64,000 nucleotides of DNA from Paenibacillus baekrokdamisoli (GCF_003945345.1 NZ_AP019308.1:3348001-3412000); one strand, 5' to 3'. Counted from the stretch's first letter, positions 7,834 to 17,631 are shown. The notes: generated from the letters alone by a model not told the origin. Translations and numbers: made by a program.

Positions 7834-8709
7834 CTAGTAGCTGTTGAGCCCATGCAGCTTCCGGAACTGTTCCGGTGTCATGCCTTCCGTCTTCCCGAAA
7901 GCGGAAATGAAGTGACTCGTATCCCGGTATCCTGACAGCTGAGCGATATCCTTAATCGTCTTACGGTCACTTAAACTCATAAATTCCTTTGCTTTGCGTA
8001 TTCGAAGCCGAATGAGGTAGGCATAAGCTGTTATCCCAAAAGCCTGTCTGAATAATGAATTCAAATAACGTGGACTTATGCCTAGCTGGTCTGACATATC
8101 GTTTAAGCCAATTTCCGGATCACTAAATTTCCCATCCAGCCAGATCAGAAGCGGATCAAGCTTCTCCAAATGCTGAAATAAGGAAGAGCGACCACCTGTT
8201 TGACCAAAAATTTTTATCATCGTGAGGAAGCGGTATAGCTGTGCAGAAGCATTAAGCCCTGTTCGGTCATCATCATGCTGTGCTTGCTCAATCATTTCGA
8301 TTAGATGCGATGTAACAGGTGCATCCTCTTCCCAATGAAGCCATTCTGTATGTCTAATTCCCAGTGAAGCCAGCATAGATGCAGCAATAGAGCCACCGAA
8401 GGTAACATAAAGAGTCGTCCATTTCTTTTCTTTTGCCGTATAGGAATGAGGGACACCGGGAAATAATAGAGAGCCATTGCCAGGGGGAAGCGAGAAGCGC
8501 CTGCCGCTCAGCTCAAATTCGCCTTCTCCGTCTAACGTTTGCAGCCAATGAAATACAGGATATCCTTTGGGGCGAATCGTTGTTTCCTGATCGGGATTGA
8601 GGCCTATACTTTCGATATAAAGCGGAAGCTCGAATTCACCCAGCTTAAACAAGAAACGCCGCATTGAACCTTCGACAACCCATTCCTTCCGCTCCAGTAT
8701 CTGTTCCAT
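7834..8709 (-). CDS. AraC family transcriptional regulator next to the GH42 gene
   Basis: 291 aa. The N-terminal half is a cupin-like sugar-sensing domain (HWLQTLDGEGEFELSGRRF, FPGVPHSYTAKE). The C-terminal 100 residues carry the two AraC helix-turn-helix motifs (MSDQLGISPRYLNSLFRQ and IKDIAQLSGYRDTSHFISAF). It is divergent from the beta-galactosidase gene at 8842, which is the probable target. The ATG has no strong ribosome site in the bases I can see. Confidence 0.9.
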   Translation of the reverse strand: MEQILERKEWVVEGSMRRFLFKLGEFELPLYIESIGLNPDQETTIRPKGYPVFHWLQTLDGEGEFELSGRRFSLPPGNGSLLFPGVPHSYTAKEKKWTTLYVTFGGSIAASMLASLGIRHTEWLHWEEDAPVTSHLIEMIEQAQHDDDRTGLNASAQLYRFLTMIKIFGQTGGRSSLFQHLEKLDPLLIWLDGKFSDPEIGLNDMSDQLGISPRYLNSLFRQAFGITAYAYLIRLRIRKAKEFMSLSDRKTIKDIAQLSGYRDTSHFISAFGKTEGMTPEQFRKLHGLNSY

Positions 8710-8779
8710 ATTATCATATCCTGCCTATTATTTTATATATATCTCTAACTGGAATCATAACATAAAATAAAAAAATATC

Positions 8780-8794
8780 ATCATAAAATATGAT
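8780..8794. promoter_or_regulatory. Small palindrome between araC-type and GH42 genes
   Basis: ATCATA-AAA-TATGAT, perfect 6-bp arms in the AT-rich divergent intergenic region, about 48 bp upstream of the GH42 start. It could be an operator or part of the promoter; the evidence is symmetry and position only. Confidence 0.3.
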
Positions 8795-8841
8795 TTCTAC
8801 GCACTTTTATAAAGATAAACGCTGAGAAGGAGCAAGTAAAC

Positions 8842-10875
8842 ATGAATACATCCAAACTGCCCAAAATGTTATATGGTGGCGATTATAACCCAGAGCAATG
8901 GGATCGTAGTATATGGCCGGAGGATATGCGCATGCTTCGACTTGCGGGAATGGATATCGCAACGATAAACGTTTTTTCATGGTCGCTGCTTCAGCCAAGT
9001 GAAGATAGCTATCAGTTTGAGACCCTTGATGCCATTATGGATATGCTGCACGAGAACGGCATTTATGCTTGTTTAGCCACTAGCACGGGGGCTCATCCCG
9101 CATGGATGGCCCATCGTTATCCAGATGTGCTGCGAACCGACTTTGACAACCGAAGACGTAAATTTGGTGGTCGGCATAATTCCTGTCCGAATAGCCCGAC
9201 TTACCGCAAATATTCAACTCGCTTGGCATCTAAGCTTGCAGAACGTTACAAAGACCATCCTGCCTTGCTGCTATGGCATGTCTCCAATGAGTATGGCGGT
9301 GAATGTTATTGTGATCATTGCGCAGCTGCTTTTCGCATTTGGCTTCAAAAGAAATATGTTACGCTGGACAAGCTTAATGAGCAGTGGAATACACGGTTTT
9401 GGGGACATACTTTTTATGATTGGGAAGAAATCGTGCTGCCAAATTCCTTGTCCGAGCAATGGTCAAGCACAAGCACTTGTTTCCAAGGGATCTCGCTTGA
9501 TTATACTCGTTTCAATTCCGATGGCTTGTTAGATTGCTACAAACTTGAATATGAAGCCATTAAGCAGTACACGCCTGATGTACCAGTGACAACGAATCTG
9601 ATGGGTACTTATAAACCACTTGATTATTTCAAGTGGGCCAAGCATATGGACATTGTTTCATGGGATAATTACCCTTCTGCTGATACCCCATTCAGCATGA
9701 CCGCCATGACGCATGACCTGATGCGCGGAATTAAGGGCGGCGCCCCTTTTCTGCTTATGGAGCAAACACCGAGTCAGCAGAACTGGCAGGACTATAATAC
9801 ACTTAAGCGTCCAGGAGTTATGCGGTTGTGGAGCTACCAGGCAGTTGCACACGGGGCGGATAGCGTGATGTTCTTCCAGCTTCGCCGCTCTGTTGGCGCA
9901 TGCGAGAAATATCATGGAGCATTGATAGAGCATGTTGGACATGAGCATACTCGTGTATTCCGTGAGTGCGCAGCGCTCGGTGATGAGCTGCAACAACTTG
10001 GTGACCAACTTCTCGGTTCTCGCCTTACCAGCAAGATTGCCATTATGTATGACTGGGATAACCGCTGGGCCATCGAATATTCAAGCGGACCGACCATTGC
10101 GCTGCAGTATGTAGATGAAATTCATAAGTACTATGACGCTTTATATCAGCAAGGTATTCAAGTCGATATTGTCTCTTTTGAAGATGATTTGAGTCCTTAT
10201 GATGTCGTCCTTGCCCCAGTCATGTATATGGTTAAGCCTGGGATGAAATCACGAATCGAGTCATTCGTGCAGGCTGGCGGTTCATTCGTAACGACCTATT
10301 TCAGTGGGATTGTAAACGAGAATGACATCGTTACACTTGGAGGTTATCCAGGTGAATTAAGGAACTTGCTTGGCATTTGGGCAGAGGAAATCGATGCTCT
10401 ATTCCCGGATCAATCCAATCGAATCATCATGAAGGAATCCCTTGGTACGCTTCAAGCCAATGCCGAGTTCAATTGCTCGCTGCTCTGTGATTTAATTCAT
10501 TCCGAAGGTGCTGATGTTCTAGCGGAATACGGGGATGATTTCTACGCCGGCATGCCTGTACTTACGCGTAACCGTTTCGGTTCAGGTGAGGCATGGTATC
10601 TGGCATCAAGTCCAGATGCAGAATTCTTACAAGGCTTTCTCCGTGAACTCTCCGCTCAGCATGATATTCACCCATTACCTGGAAAAATGCCGAATGTAGA
10701 AGTAACTCGGCGAGATAAAGACGGGCGGGATTACCTCTTTATTATGAACCATAATGCAGACAGCACAATGATCGACCTTGGCTCAAATCGAGGTGTAAAC
10801 TTGCTGACAGGTCATTCTCTATCCGGTCAAACCGAGTTAGCTGGCCGCGACCTCTTGATTGTGGAATTAATTTAA
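8842..10875 (+). CDS. Glycoside hydrolase family 42 beta-galactosidase
   Basis: 677 aa, the usual GH42 length. It hydrolyses terminal beta-galactosides from oligosaccharides. The N-terminal TIM barrel starts MLYGGDYNPEQW and has the acid/base motif WHVSNEYGGECYCDHC (Glu of NE near residue 150), with the zinc-binding cysteines nearby (NSCPNSP, CYCDHC). The nucleophile region is LLMEQTPSQQNW (near residue 310). A trimerisation/Rossmann-like domain and a C-terminal beta domain follow. There is no signal peptide, so it is cytoplasmic and acts on imported sugars. The ribosome site GAAGGAG lies 9 nt before the ATG. It is controlled, by inference, by the divergent AraC protein. Confidence 0.93.
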   Translation: MNTSKLPKMLYGGDYNPEQWDRSIWPEDMRMLRLAGMDIATINVFSWSLLQPSEDSYQFETLDAIMDMLHENGIYACLATSTGAHPAWMAHRYPDVLRTDFDNRRRKFGGRHNSCPNSPTYRKYSTRLASKLAERYKDHPALLLWHVSNEYGGECYCDHCAAAFRIWLQKKYVTLDKLNEQWNTRFWGHTFYDWEEIVLPNSLSEQWSSTSTCFQGISLDYTRFNSDGLLDCYKLEYEAIKQYTPDVPVTTNLMGTYKPLDYFKWAKHMDIVSWDNYPSADTPFSMTAMTHDLMRGIKGGAPFLLMEQTPSQQNWQDYNTLKRPGVMRLWSYQAVAHGADSVMFFQLRRSVGACEKYHGALIEHVGHEHTRVFRECAALGDELQQLGDQLLGSRLTSKIAIMYDWDNRWAIEYSSGPTIALQYVDEIHKYYDALYQQGIQVDIVSFEDDLSPYDVVLAPVMYMVKPGMKSRIESFVQAGGSFVTTYFSGIVNENDIVTLGGYPGELRNLLGIWAEEIDALFPDQSNRIIMKESLGTLQANAEFNCSLLCDLIHSEGADVLAEYGDDFYAGMPVLTRNRFGSGEAWYLASSPDAEFLQGFLRELSAQHDIHPLPGKMPNVEVTRRDKDGRDYLFIMNHNADSTMIDLGSNRGVNLLTGHSLSGQTELAGRDLLIVELI

Positions 10876-10966
10876 TTATTATTACAAAATTTGATCTGTG
10901 TTGACCTTCACACCATTGAGCATATTAGGTAATGTATTCATTCGTGTGAAGGGAGTTTATGAATCG

Positions 10967-11719
10967 ATGAAGAAGCTTCTGCTAGCTGCCTGTGCTTTTG
11001 TTATCCTCGTAGGCGGAGGATCCTACATCTACAAAATGAATCAGAATGCCAAAATCAAGCCACAAGCAAGTTCGATTAGTACAGGCAACAAGCCCATTCA
11101 TACGCCGCAGCTGCGTATGAAAACTACAGAATCGGTAACACCCATCGTAACAAATGACTTAAGCCAGCTTCCTCCATGGTTGCAGCAGCAATTGTCTCAG
11201 ACGGGGCAGATAACACGGACGACTCAGCCTTCTACACAGCCTTCTACCCAGCGGACAACGCAGCCTGTTACACAAGCTCCAGCAACGAATACGGGAACTG
11301 GAGCTGGAACTGGAGCTGGAACGAGCGCAGGATCGGGTTCCATTGAAACTCAGGTGCTGCAGCTGGTGAATGCCGAACGTGCCAAAGCAGGCCTTAAGGC
11401 GCTTACAATGAACGCTTCACTTTCCAAGGTGGCTTCGACTAAAGCTTCGGATATGCGGGACAATAACTATTTCTCACATGATTCACCTAGCTACGGCAGC
11501 CCTTTCGATATGATGAAAAAGTTCGGAATTAGCTTTTCCTATGCGGGCGAGAACATTGCTGCTGGCCAGCAAGATGCGCAAGCCGTTATGACTGCATGGA
11601 TGAACAGCCCTGGTCATCGGGCGAACATCATGAGTCCTAATTTCACAGAAATGGGACTTGGATATAGTCCCGGTGGCAATATGAGTCCATACTGGTCGCA
11701 AATGTTTATCCAACCTTAA
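10967..11719 (+). CDS. Secreted CAP (SCP/YkwD-like) domain protein
   Basis: 250 aa from an ATG preceded by AAGGGAG; the frame is open 23 codons further upstream but without a good start. Residues 1-20 are a signal or membrane anchor (MKKLLLAACAFVILVGGG). A long Thr/Gln/Pro linker (TTQPSTQPSTQRTTQPVTQ) is followed by a Gly-Ala-Thr stretch and then a CAP domain from about residue 125 (VNAERAKAGL, YFSHDSPSYGSPFDMM, AGENIAAGQ, NSPGHRANIM). The CAP domain closely parallels that of the protein at 2043-2804, but the LysM domain and structured leader are absent. It is likely exported and wall-associated. Its own terminator follows. Confidence 0.88.
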   Translation: MKKLLLAACAFVILVGGGSYIYKMNQNAKIKPQASSISTGNKPIHTPQLRMKTTESVTPIVTNDLSQLPPWLQQQLSQTGQITRTTQPSTQPSTQRTTQPVTQAPATNTGTGAGTGAGTSAGSGSIETQVLQLVNAERAKAGLKALTMNASLSKVASTKASDMRDNNYFSHDSPSYGSPFDMMKKFGISFSYAGENIAAGQQDAQAVMTAWMNSPGHRANIMSPNFTEMGLGYSPGGNMSPYWSQMFIQP

Positions 11720-11724
11720 AGGTC

Positions 11725-11766
11725 AAAAGCACCAATCCATCTAAAGAAATGGATCGGTGCTTTTGC
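11725..11766 (+). terminator. Terminator after the second CAP gene
   Basis: AAAAGCACCAATCCAT pairs with ATGGATCGGTGCTTTT around an 8-nt loop, 6 bp after the stop codon. Confidence 0.92.
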
Positions 11767-12155
11767 TTATTATTCAACCTTGGCGATAGTCGGTTCAAAT
11801 ACTCGGCTAATGTATGTGAGAGTGAATGTTCAAAGTGCATGTTCAAAGTGCATGTTCAGGGCCCGAGACTGGGCTCCAGTCGCTGTTGAAATCCTGTTCC
11901 TTGAATTTATTTTTCAAAGGTAGGAACTCGATTTCAAAGGCGACACGTAAACTTTCCACTCCATTCCCGGTTCCCTTTCACACCTTTAATACCCGTTAAA
12001 CCCTCAATCCTTCAGTCCTTTAATCCTTCAGTCCTTCACTCCTTTCAAACCTTTGTACCCTTTCAAACCTTCAATCCTCGAAATTCATTTATGCAAAATT
12101 CAAGCTATAATAATGGCCATATGCCATAATCAGTATTTGTCGACACGAAACAAAA

Positions 12156-12297
12156 GCGATGCGGACGGAATCGTTCTGAAGAAGCGATAGCGTTCGCCTT
12201 TGTCTCCTTATTTCTACCCCTGTGGGATAGAATCAAGGAATAGGGAGACAACAGCAATAGTAAGAATGATCCGGCAGCAACGCGGGCTTCTACGCAC
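12156..12297. repeat. Long-hairpin repeat element, copy 2
   Basis: Diverged copy: it keeps GCGGACGGAATCGTTCTGAA and the CTCC-TATTTCTACCCC apex arms, but the 3' outer arm is altered (CCGGCAGCAACGCGG). Confidence 0.85.
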
Positions 12298-12966
12298 CAT
12301 GCTTCGAATTTAAAGATTCTCACCTTGAACTTCCGCTGGTTGCATGGATGAAAATTCGTTTTCCTATTTTTACATTATTCGGTAATTGGGTGCGGTTTTC
12401 TGTGGATAAGTAGTTTGTCTTAAGTTGTTTGCAACCGCTTGGTTGATTAATAAGTCGCTTTGGAATGAACGGATCGCGTGTGGAATACGAATGGGAAATT
12501 GGTACTGAGAAGGCCAAACGTTCCCGTTTCGCCCTGGATTTTCTTAGAGAATGATCGGTATCAGAAAAACAAAAGCGAAGCGGACGGAATCGTTCTGAAG
12601 AAGCGATAGCGCTCGCCTTTGTCTCCTTATTTCTACCCCTGAGGGATAGAATCAAGAAATAGGGAGTCAACAGCGATCGTTAAGAATGATCCGTCCGCGC
12701 AGCGGCCTTCTACGCACAAGGCTTCGAGTTTAAAGATTCTCACCTTGAACTTCCGCTGGGTGCATGGATGAAAATCCGTTCTCCTAATTTTACATTATTC
12801 GGTAATTGGATATGAATTTCTGTGGATAAGTAGTTTGCCTTAAGTTGTTTGCATCCGCTTGGTTGATTAGAAAGTTGCTTTGTAATGAACGGATCGTGTG
12901 CGTGGGTACGAAGGGGAAATGGTACTGAGAAGGCCAAACGTTCTCGATTCGCCCTGGATTTTCTGT
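12298..12966. repeat. Duplicated block (period about 420 bp) following hairpin copies 2 and 3
   Basis: The sequence after copy 2 (from TTTAAAGATTCTCACCTTGA at 12309 through about 12540) is repeated with scattered substitutions after copy 3 (from 12729 through about 12966). Shared landmarks are TTTACATTATTCGGTAATTG, CTGTGGATAAGTAGTTTG and GAGAAGGCCAAACGTTC. No protein is conserved between the copies, which supports non-coding duplication. Confidence 0.8.
12575..12717. repeat. Long-hairpin repeat element, copy 3
   Basis: Nearly intact copy. Together with the following roughly 230 bp it is the second unit of a larger duplication. Confidence 0.88.
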
Positions 12967-13096
12967 TAGAATGGTCGTTATCAGAAATTCCGGGGCAATA
13001 GGGATCGGGGAAATCATCTTCGGACGAAGTGGTTATCTGTATGTCTTGAAATTACTGAATATCAACCATAATCAATGTTTGCCATCACGAAGTACC

Positions 13097-13804
13097 TAGC
13101 GAAGCGGACGGAATCGTTCTGAAGAAGCGATAGCGTTCGCCTTTGTCTCCTTATTTCTACCCCTAAGGGATAGAATCAAGAAATAGGGAGACAACAGCGA
13201 TCGTAAGAATGATCCGTCCGAGCAGCGGCCTTCTACGCACAATGCTAATCAGTGGTTACAATCGCGAAGTACCTAGCGAAGCGGACGGAATCGTTCTGAA
13301 GAAGCGATAGCGTTCGCCTTTGTCTCCTTATTTCTACCCCTAAGGGATAGAATCAAGAAATAGGGAGACAACAGCGAACGTAAGAATGATCCGTCCGAGC
13401 AGCGGCCTTCTACGCACAATGCTAATCAGTGGTTACAATCGCGAAGTACCTAGCGAAGCGGACGGAATCATTCTGAAGAAGCGATAGCGTTCGCCTTTGT
13501 CTCCTTATTTCTACCCCTAAGGGATAGAATCAAGAAATTGGGAGACAACAGCGATCGTAAGAATGATCCGTCCGCGCAGCGGCCTTCTACGCACTATGCT
13601 AATCAGTGGTTACAATCGCGAAGTACCTAGCGAAGCGGACGGAATCATTCTGAAGAAGTGATAGCGTTCGCCTTTGTCTCCTTATTTCTACCCCTAAGGG
13701 ATAGAATCAAGAAATAGGGAGACAACAGCGATCGTAAGAATGATCCGTCCGCGCAGCGGGCTTCTACGCACCATACTAATCAGTGGTTACAATCACGAAG
13801 TACC
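13097..13804. repeat. 177-bp tandem array, four units, of the long-hairpin repeat
   Basis: The landmark TAGCGAAGCGGACGG recurs at 13097, 13274, 13451 and 13628, and a degraded fifth at 13805: exact spacing of 177 bp each time. A unit is one hairpin element (about 142 bp) plus a 35-bp spacer containing AATCAGTGGTTACAATCGCG and AAGTACC. Units differ at only a few bases (for example AATCGTTC versus AATCATTC), so the array is recent or homogenised. Confidence 0.92.
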
Positions 13805-13868
13805 TAGCGACGGACGGAATCGTTCTGAAGAAGAATGCTCCGTCCGCGCAGCGGCCTTCAACGCACCA
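13805..13868. repeat. Truncated long-hairpin repeat ending the array
   Basis: Only the outer arms remain (CGGACGGAATCGTTCTGAAG joined to AATGCTCCGTCCGCGCAGCGG). The central 80 or so bases are deleted, as expected from slippage across a hairpin. Confidence 0.8.
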
Positions 13869-13895
13869 TGCTTCGAGTTTATCAAACACTTAGAG

Positions 13896-15659
13896 TTAAG
13901 CCAAATTGATATCACGGATAATTGCAGGGTCAATTTTGGGCTCGCGGTCGATTGTCATTAGACCATTCACTTCCTGCTGCACGTCCGTAATTTGGGTGTA
14001 GCAGTAGCCGACCATATAGGGTAAATCTTTGATTGCTTGTGTAATGCTGTGGAAACGTTCAATGAACTGCTCATCTGTCTTCACTTGATTGCCATAGCCC
14101 CAGCCTTCCTCGGAGTTGAAGGCAATACCCCCATATTCACTCATCAGAATAGGCTTGCCATTGTAGGCATACCCTTGAGCGAATGCATATTTGGAATTAT
14201 TAAAGCATCTGTCAAAGCCAAGCACTTCTTCCTTGTTCGCATAACGCTCAGCAAGCACTTCGCCTCGCTCCTCATAATCATGCAGCGTAATAATATCGGA
14301 AACGGTATGCTCCCATCCATCATTAACGACAACCGGACGCATGGAATCGAAGGCTTTGGTCATATGATAAATCGCAACGGTTAACTGCTGCTGCTTCACA
14401 TCCGTCAGAATGTTATGAACTCCCCATGATTCATTAAACGGTGTCCAAGTTATAATGCTCGGATGGTTATAATGCTGCTGCACCACTTGCATCCACTCCC
14501 GTGTGAATCGCTCGATCGCATCATCATTGAACTCATAAGCAGCTGGCATCTCAGACCAGACGAGCAGTCCCTTGCGGTCACACCAATAAAGGAACCTTGG
14601 ATCCTCCAGCTTCTGATGCTTTCGAACGCCATTGTAGCCAAACTCTAACGTTCTATCAATGTCCAAAATAAGCGCATCAACCGATGGTGCCGTCAAATGA
14701 GAATCCTTCCAGTAGCCCTGATCGAGCAGTAAACGCTGATAGATGGGTACATTATTAAGCAATACTTTGCCGTTCACAATTGAGATTTTGCGCATGCCAA
14801 AGTAAGATTGTACTTTATCCGTTTCGACATTGTCCTTGAGAAGCGTGAATTCGACTTCGTACAGATTCGGATTATCCGGTGACCAGGTATGCGCTGCTTT
14901 CCACTCACCAATTCGATCGTTCACAACATGAAGCTGAATACTCGATCTAGAGCGGTCAACAGACATTGTCACCTCGCGAATTAGCTGGCCTTTGAAAGTC
15001 ATTCTAGTCCTCAAGGACAGGTTGTCCAGTTGGGTGTAATTCGGTACTACATACTCGAACAATACAGAATTATTATCAACATCCGGCGTTATTTTGACAG
15101 ATTGCAGGTACTGCTCTTCTACCGCTTCCATCCATACCGATTGCCATATTCCCGTCGTCTGTACATACCAGCAGCCAAAGTTATTCTGGGTCCAGCGCTG
15201 TTTGCCGCGAGGCTGGTTGCAGCTATCGCTGTCTTCAACGCGAACAACCAGCTTATCCGATCCCGTACCTGACAAGCTGCTGGTGATATCAAAGGAAAAA
15301 GCGGTGTAACCGCCTTCATGTTCGCCAACAAAGCTGCCGTTTACCCAAACCTTAGTTAAGTAATCGGACGCTTGAAAATGAAGCTTCACAAGCTTGCCAT
15401 CCCATTCTGAAGGAACCGCAAGCTGGCGCTCGTACCAAACGCAAGGATGGAACTTCTCCTCCTCGATTCCACTTGCCTTAGTCTCGTAGGTAAATGGAAC
15501 AATAATTTTCTTGTCTGCCGTTACCTCTTTATACCACTCTGCTCCTTCACCTTCATAAGCATCATCAAAACGGAAGTCCCATTCCCCATTCAAATTAACC
15601 CATGATTGACGAAAAAATTGCGGTCTAGGGTATTCTTTATCCACTTCAAATTGCAGCAT
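13896..15659 (-). CDS. Glycoside hydrolase family 2 protein (beta-galactosidase/glucuronidase type)
   Basis: 587 aa, shorter than LacZ and close to compact GH2 enzymes. Domains in order: jelly-roll sugar-binding domain (NLNGEWDFRFDD, HFQASDYLTKVWVNGSFVGEHEGGY), an immunoglobulin-like domain (about 180-275), and a TIM barrel from about 290. The acid/base is the Glu in WTPFNESWGV and the nucleophile is the Glu in PILMSEYGG. There is no signal peptide, so it is cytoplasmic. It lies 71 bp downstream of an AraC regulator gene on the same strand and may be co-transcribed with or activated by it. Substrate specificity within GH2 cannot be read from the sequence by eye. Confidence 0.92.
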   Translation of the reverse strand: MLQFEVDKEYPRPQFFRQSWVNLNGEWDFRFDDAYEGEGAEWYKEVTADKKIIVPFTYETKASGIEEEKFHPCVWYERQLAVPSEWDGKLVKLHFQASDYLTKVWVNGSFVGEHEGGYTAFSFDITSSLSGTGSDKLVVRVEDSDSCNQPRGKQRWTQNNFGCWYVQTTGIWQSVWMEAVEEQYLQSVKITPDVDNNSVLFEYVVPNYTQLDNLSLRTRMTFKGQLIREVTMSVDRSRSSIQLHVVNDRIGEWKAAHTWSPDNPNLYEVEFTLLKDNVETDKVQSYFGMRKISIVNGKVLLNNVPIYQRLLLDQGYWKDSHLTAPSVDALILDIDRTLEFGYNGVRKHQKLEDPRFLYWCDRKGLLVWSEMPAAYEFNDDAIERFTREWMQVVQQHYNHPSIITWTPFNESWGVHNILTDVKQQQLTVAIYHMTKAFDSMRPVVVNDGWEHTVSDIITLHDYEERGEVLAERYANKEEVLGFDRCFNNSKYAFAQGYAYNGKPILMSEYGGIAFNSEEGWGYGNQVKTDEQFIERFHSITQAIKDLPYMVGYCYTQITDVQQEVNGLMTIDREPKIDPAIIRDINLA

Positions 15660-15730
15660 TCCTTATCCCTCCAATAGGTAAATTTGTACCATAAGGGGAT
15701 TATAGCATATTATATATACACTTTATATAT

Positions 15731-16621
15731 TTAATATACATCTATATTTTTCTCCATTTTGCGATAAGCACCTGGCGCAATTCCAACCTGTTTTTTGAAT
15801 GCTTTAGCAAAATGATGAATATCTGCAAACCCGCAATAATCCGCAATCTCGTTCATTCGAAGCTCGGAGGTGATTAGCAATTCTCTAGCATGATGAATAC
15901 GCAGATTCAACAAATATTGATGGGGTGCAGTGCCAAACTGTTCCCGGAACTTCGCACTAAAGCGCGATGGCGATAAATGGGCTCTTCTTGCCATTTCATG
16001 AATACTAAGCGGTTCGGATAGCCGGAACGAGATAAAAGACGTAATCCAATTAAGCGGCTGCGGCGCTGCTTTCTCCGTTGTTCTGAGATCCGTGTGATCC
16101 TCTAGAATCGTGAGAATAACCTCTGTCGCAAGAGACTGCGCTCTTAGCTGCATAAGTGGATCACGATACTGCCAGCATTCAACCAGACGTAGGAAGGTAT
16201 CCCGTAAGGCAATGGGCTGCTTGGGGCGCAGCTTGACTGGGATTTGGATACCATTCAGGTCATTCAGCTTTGTCTGCATAAGATGTGCGTATGCGGACAG
16301 ATCAATTTGTCCCCCTTTAGTGGGGAACCGCTCCTCACGGTATGAATCATAGAATAGATCCATATGCACGAACGGTGTAATCGTATTGGTGCGTCCCTCC
16401 AAGCGGATAAGGCTGCTCGGTTGAATGAGACAAAAGTCGCCTACTCGAAACTCATAATCCACATCGTCTACCCGAAACATACATTCCCCTTCCTGAAAAT
16501 AGACAAGCAGGTAATCTAGCAGTCTTCGTTCCGGAAGAATCCAAGGATTACGAACGGCAAAATCACCCTCGCGTATAAAAGGAACGATTGGATGCTTCGC
16601 CATCATTTCGGATAAATACAT
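15731..16621 (-). CDS. AraC family transcriptional regulator upstream of the GH2 gene
   Basis: 296 aa. The N-terminal cupin-like sensor (LLDYLLVYFQEGECMFRVDD, RVGDFCLIQPSSLIRLEG) is followed by a C-terminal double helix-turn-helix (IHEMARRAHLSPSRFSAKFR and MNEIADYCGFADIHHFAKAF). It precedes the GH2 gene on the same strand and is divergent from the PhyH-like gene. Likely role: sugar-responsive activator of one or both neighbours. Confidence 0.9.
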   Translation of the reverse strand: MYLSEMMAKHPIVPFIREGDFAVRNPWILPERRLLDYLLVYFQEGECMFRVDDVDYEFRVGDFCLIQPSSLIRLEGRTNTITPFVHMDLFYDSYREERFPTKGGQIDLSAYAHLMQTKLNDLNGIQIPVKLRPKQPIALRDTFLRLVECWQYRDPLMQLRAQSLATEVILTILEDHTDLRTTEKAAPQPLNWITSFISFRLSEPLSIHEMARRAHLSPSRFSAKFREQFGTAPHQYLLNLRIHHARELLITSELRMNEIADYCGFADIHHFAKAFKKQVGIAPGAYRKMEKNIDVY

Positions 16622-16774
16622 ATTTCAACCTCCATGCGGGGTTATTTCTCTTATCCCTATTATAAGGCCATAACAGTTGTTTTTGACAAAAGAATCAGTA
16701 CAGCCATACAAAGCCAATCCAAGGTTCCACACCTATAATAGGATTAAGTTAGCCACATGAAAGGGAGTTTGTAA

Positions 16775-17608
16775 ATGGAAGCAAATGCGAAGCTAGCACA
16801 ATTACCTACTTTGTCCGAAAATAATGATTTAGCAGAAGAGCAAGTTGCTTCTTTTCAAACGAAAGGTCATATTTTACTGCGCGGCGTCGCTTCTGCCCAA
16901 GAGGTAAGCAGATATGAGCCTGTTATTGAACAATTCGTCAGGCAGCACAACAATCACACACTGCCCGTGGATCAGCGCGATACGTACGGAAAAGCCTTCA
17001 TCCAAGTCGGCAACATTTGGGCGCAGGATGAAGCAGTTAAGCGATTCGTTCTAGCAAGACGTTTTGCCAAAATCGCTGCAGAGCTGATGGGTGTGGACGG
17101 TGTGCGGATTTATCATGATCAAGCCTTGTTCAAGGAGCCAGGCGGCGGTCATACCCCTTGGCATCAGGATCAAGTCTATTGGCCGCTCGACACCACCAAA
17201 ACGATAACGATGTGGATGCCGCTCGTTCCCATTTCTGAAGAAGTCGGCTCCATGACATTCGTGGACGGCTCGCACAGCTCAGGCTATATGAGTCGCCAGT
17301 TTATCTCCGATGAATCGCATAAAACACTCGGATCTTATATTGCTGGTAAAGGTCTGACCACCACCAACTACGGTGCAATGGCTGCAGGAGATGCAACATT
17401 CCACGCGGGATGGACGCTCCACTCTGCACCTGGCAACCCAACGGATAAGATGCGTGAGATTATGACGATCATCTATTACGCTGACGGAACACGAGCATTA
17501 GAGCCCGATAGCAGTGCACGGGAAAGTGATCTGAAGAACTGGCTCCCTGGCATTAAACCTGGTGAAATTGCTGCGTCACCACTGAATCCACTTTTATTTA
17601 TACGTTAA
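16775..17608 (+). CDS. Phytanoyl-CoA dioxygenase (PhyH) family protein
   Basis: 277 aa, the normal length for bacterial PhyH-like Fe(II)/2-oxoglutarate oxygenases. The metal site is HQDQVYW (His-x-Asp, in TPWHQDQVYWPL) and the distal His in HAGWTLHSAPGNP; a conserved Arg follows (KMREIMTIIYY). Such enzymes hydroxylate small molecules in the cytoplasm; the substrate here is unknown. The ribosome site AAAGGGAG lies 9 nt before the ATG. It stands alone, divergent from the AraC gene, which may control it, and a strong terminator follows. Confidence 0.88.
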   Translation: MEANAKLAQLPTLSENNDLAEEQVASFQTKGHILLRGVASAQEVSRYEPVIEQFVRQHNNHTLPVDQRDTYGKAFIQVGNIWAQDEAVKRFVLARRFAKIAAELMGVDGVRIYHDQALFKEPGGGHTPWHQDQVYWPLDTTKTITMWMPLVPISEEVGSMTFVDGSHSSGYMSRQFISDESHKTLGSYIAGKGLTTTNYGAMAAGDATFHAGWTLHSAPGNPTDKMREIMTIIYYADGTRALEPDSSARESDLKNWLPGIKPGEIAASPLNPLLFIR

Positions 17609-17631
17609 TCGCAGAGATATCTATTCACAAA

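Larger units (their letters stand above)
11767..13895. other. 2.1-kb gene-free region rich in repeats
   Basis: No credible gene is present. It starts with short direct repeats of TGCATGTTCA-type (about 11829-11862) and a pyrimidine-rich stretch of CTTCAGTCCTTTAATCC-like units (about 11990-12080). Then come seven long-hairpin repeats: two within a roughly 420-bp duplication, four in a 177-bp tandem array, and one truncated. All open frames here read through repeat DNA on the minus strand (for example a recurring RGRNKETKANA peptide) and lack supported starts. Confidence 0.8.

Noticed and set aside
12105..13017. Several minus-strand frames of 65-116 codons with a recurring RGRNKETKANA peptide
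   Set aside because: They read through copies of the hairpin repeat and its duplicated flank, have no ribosome sites, and the peptide recurs only because the DNA repeats.
13097..13804. CRISPR array
   Set aside because: The units are nearly identical over their full 177 bp, with no short repeat/variable spacer pattern, and no cas genes are nearby.
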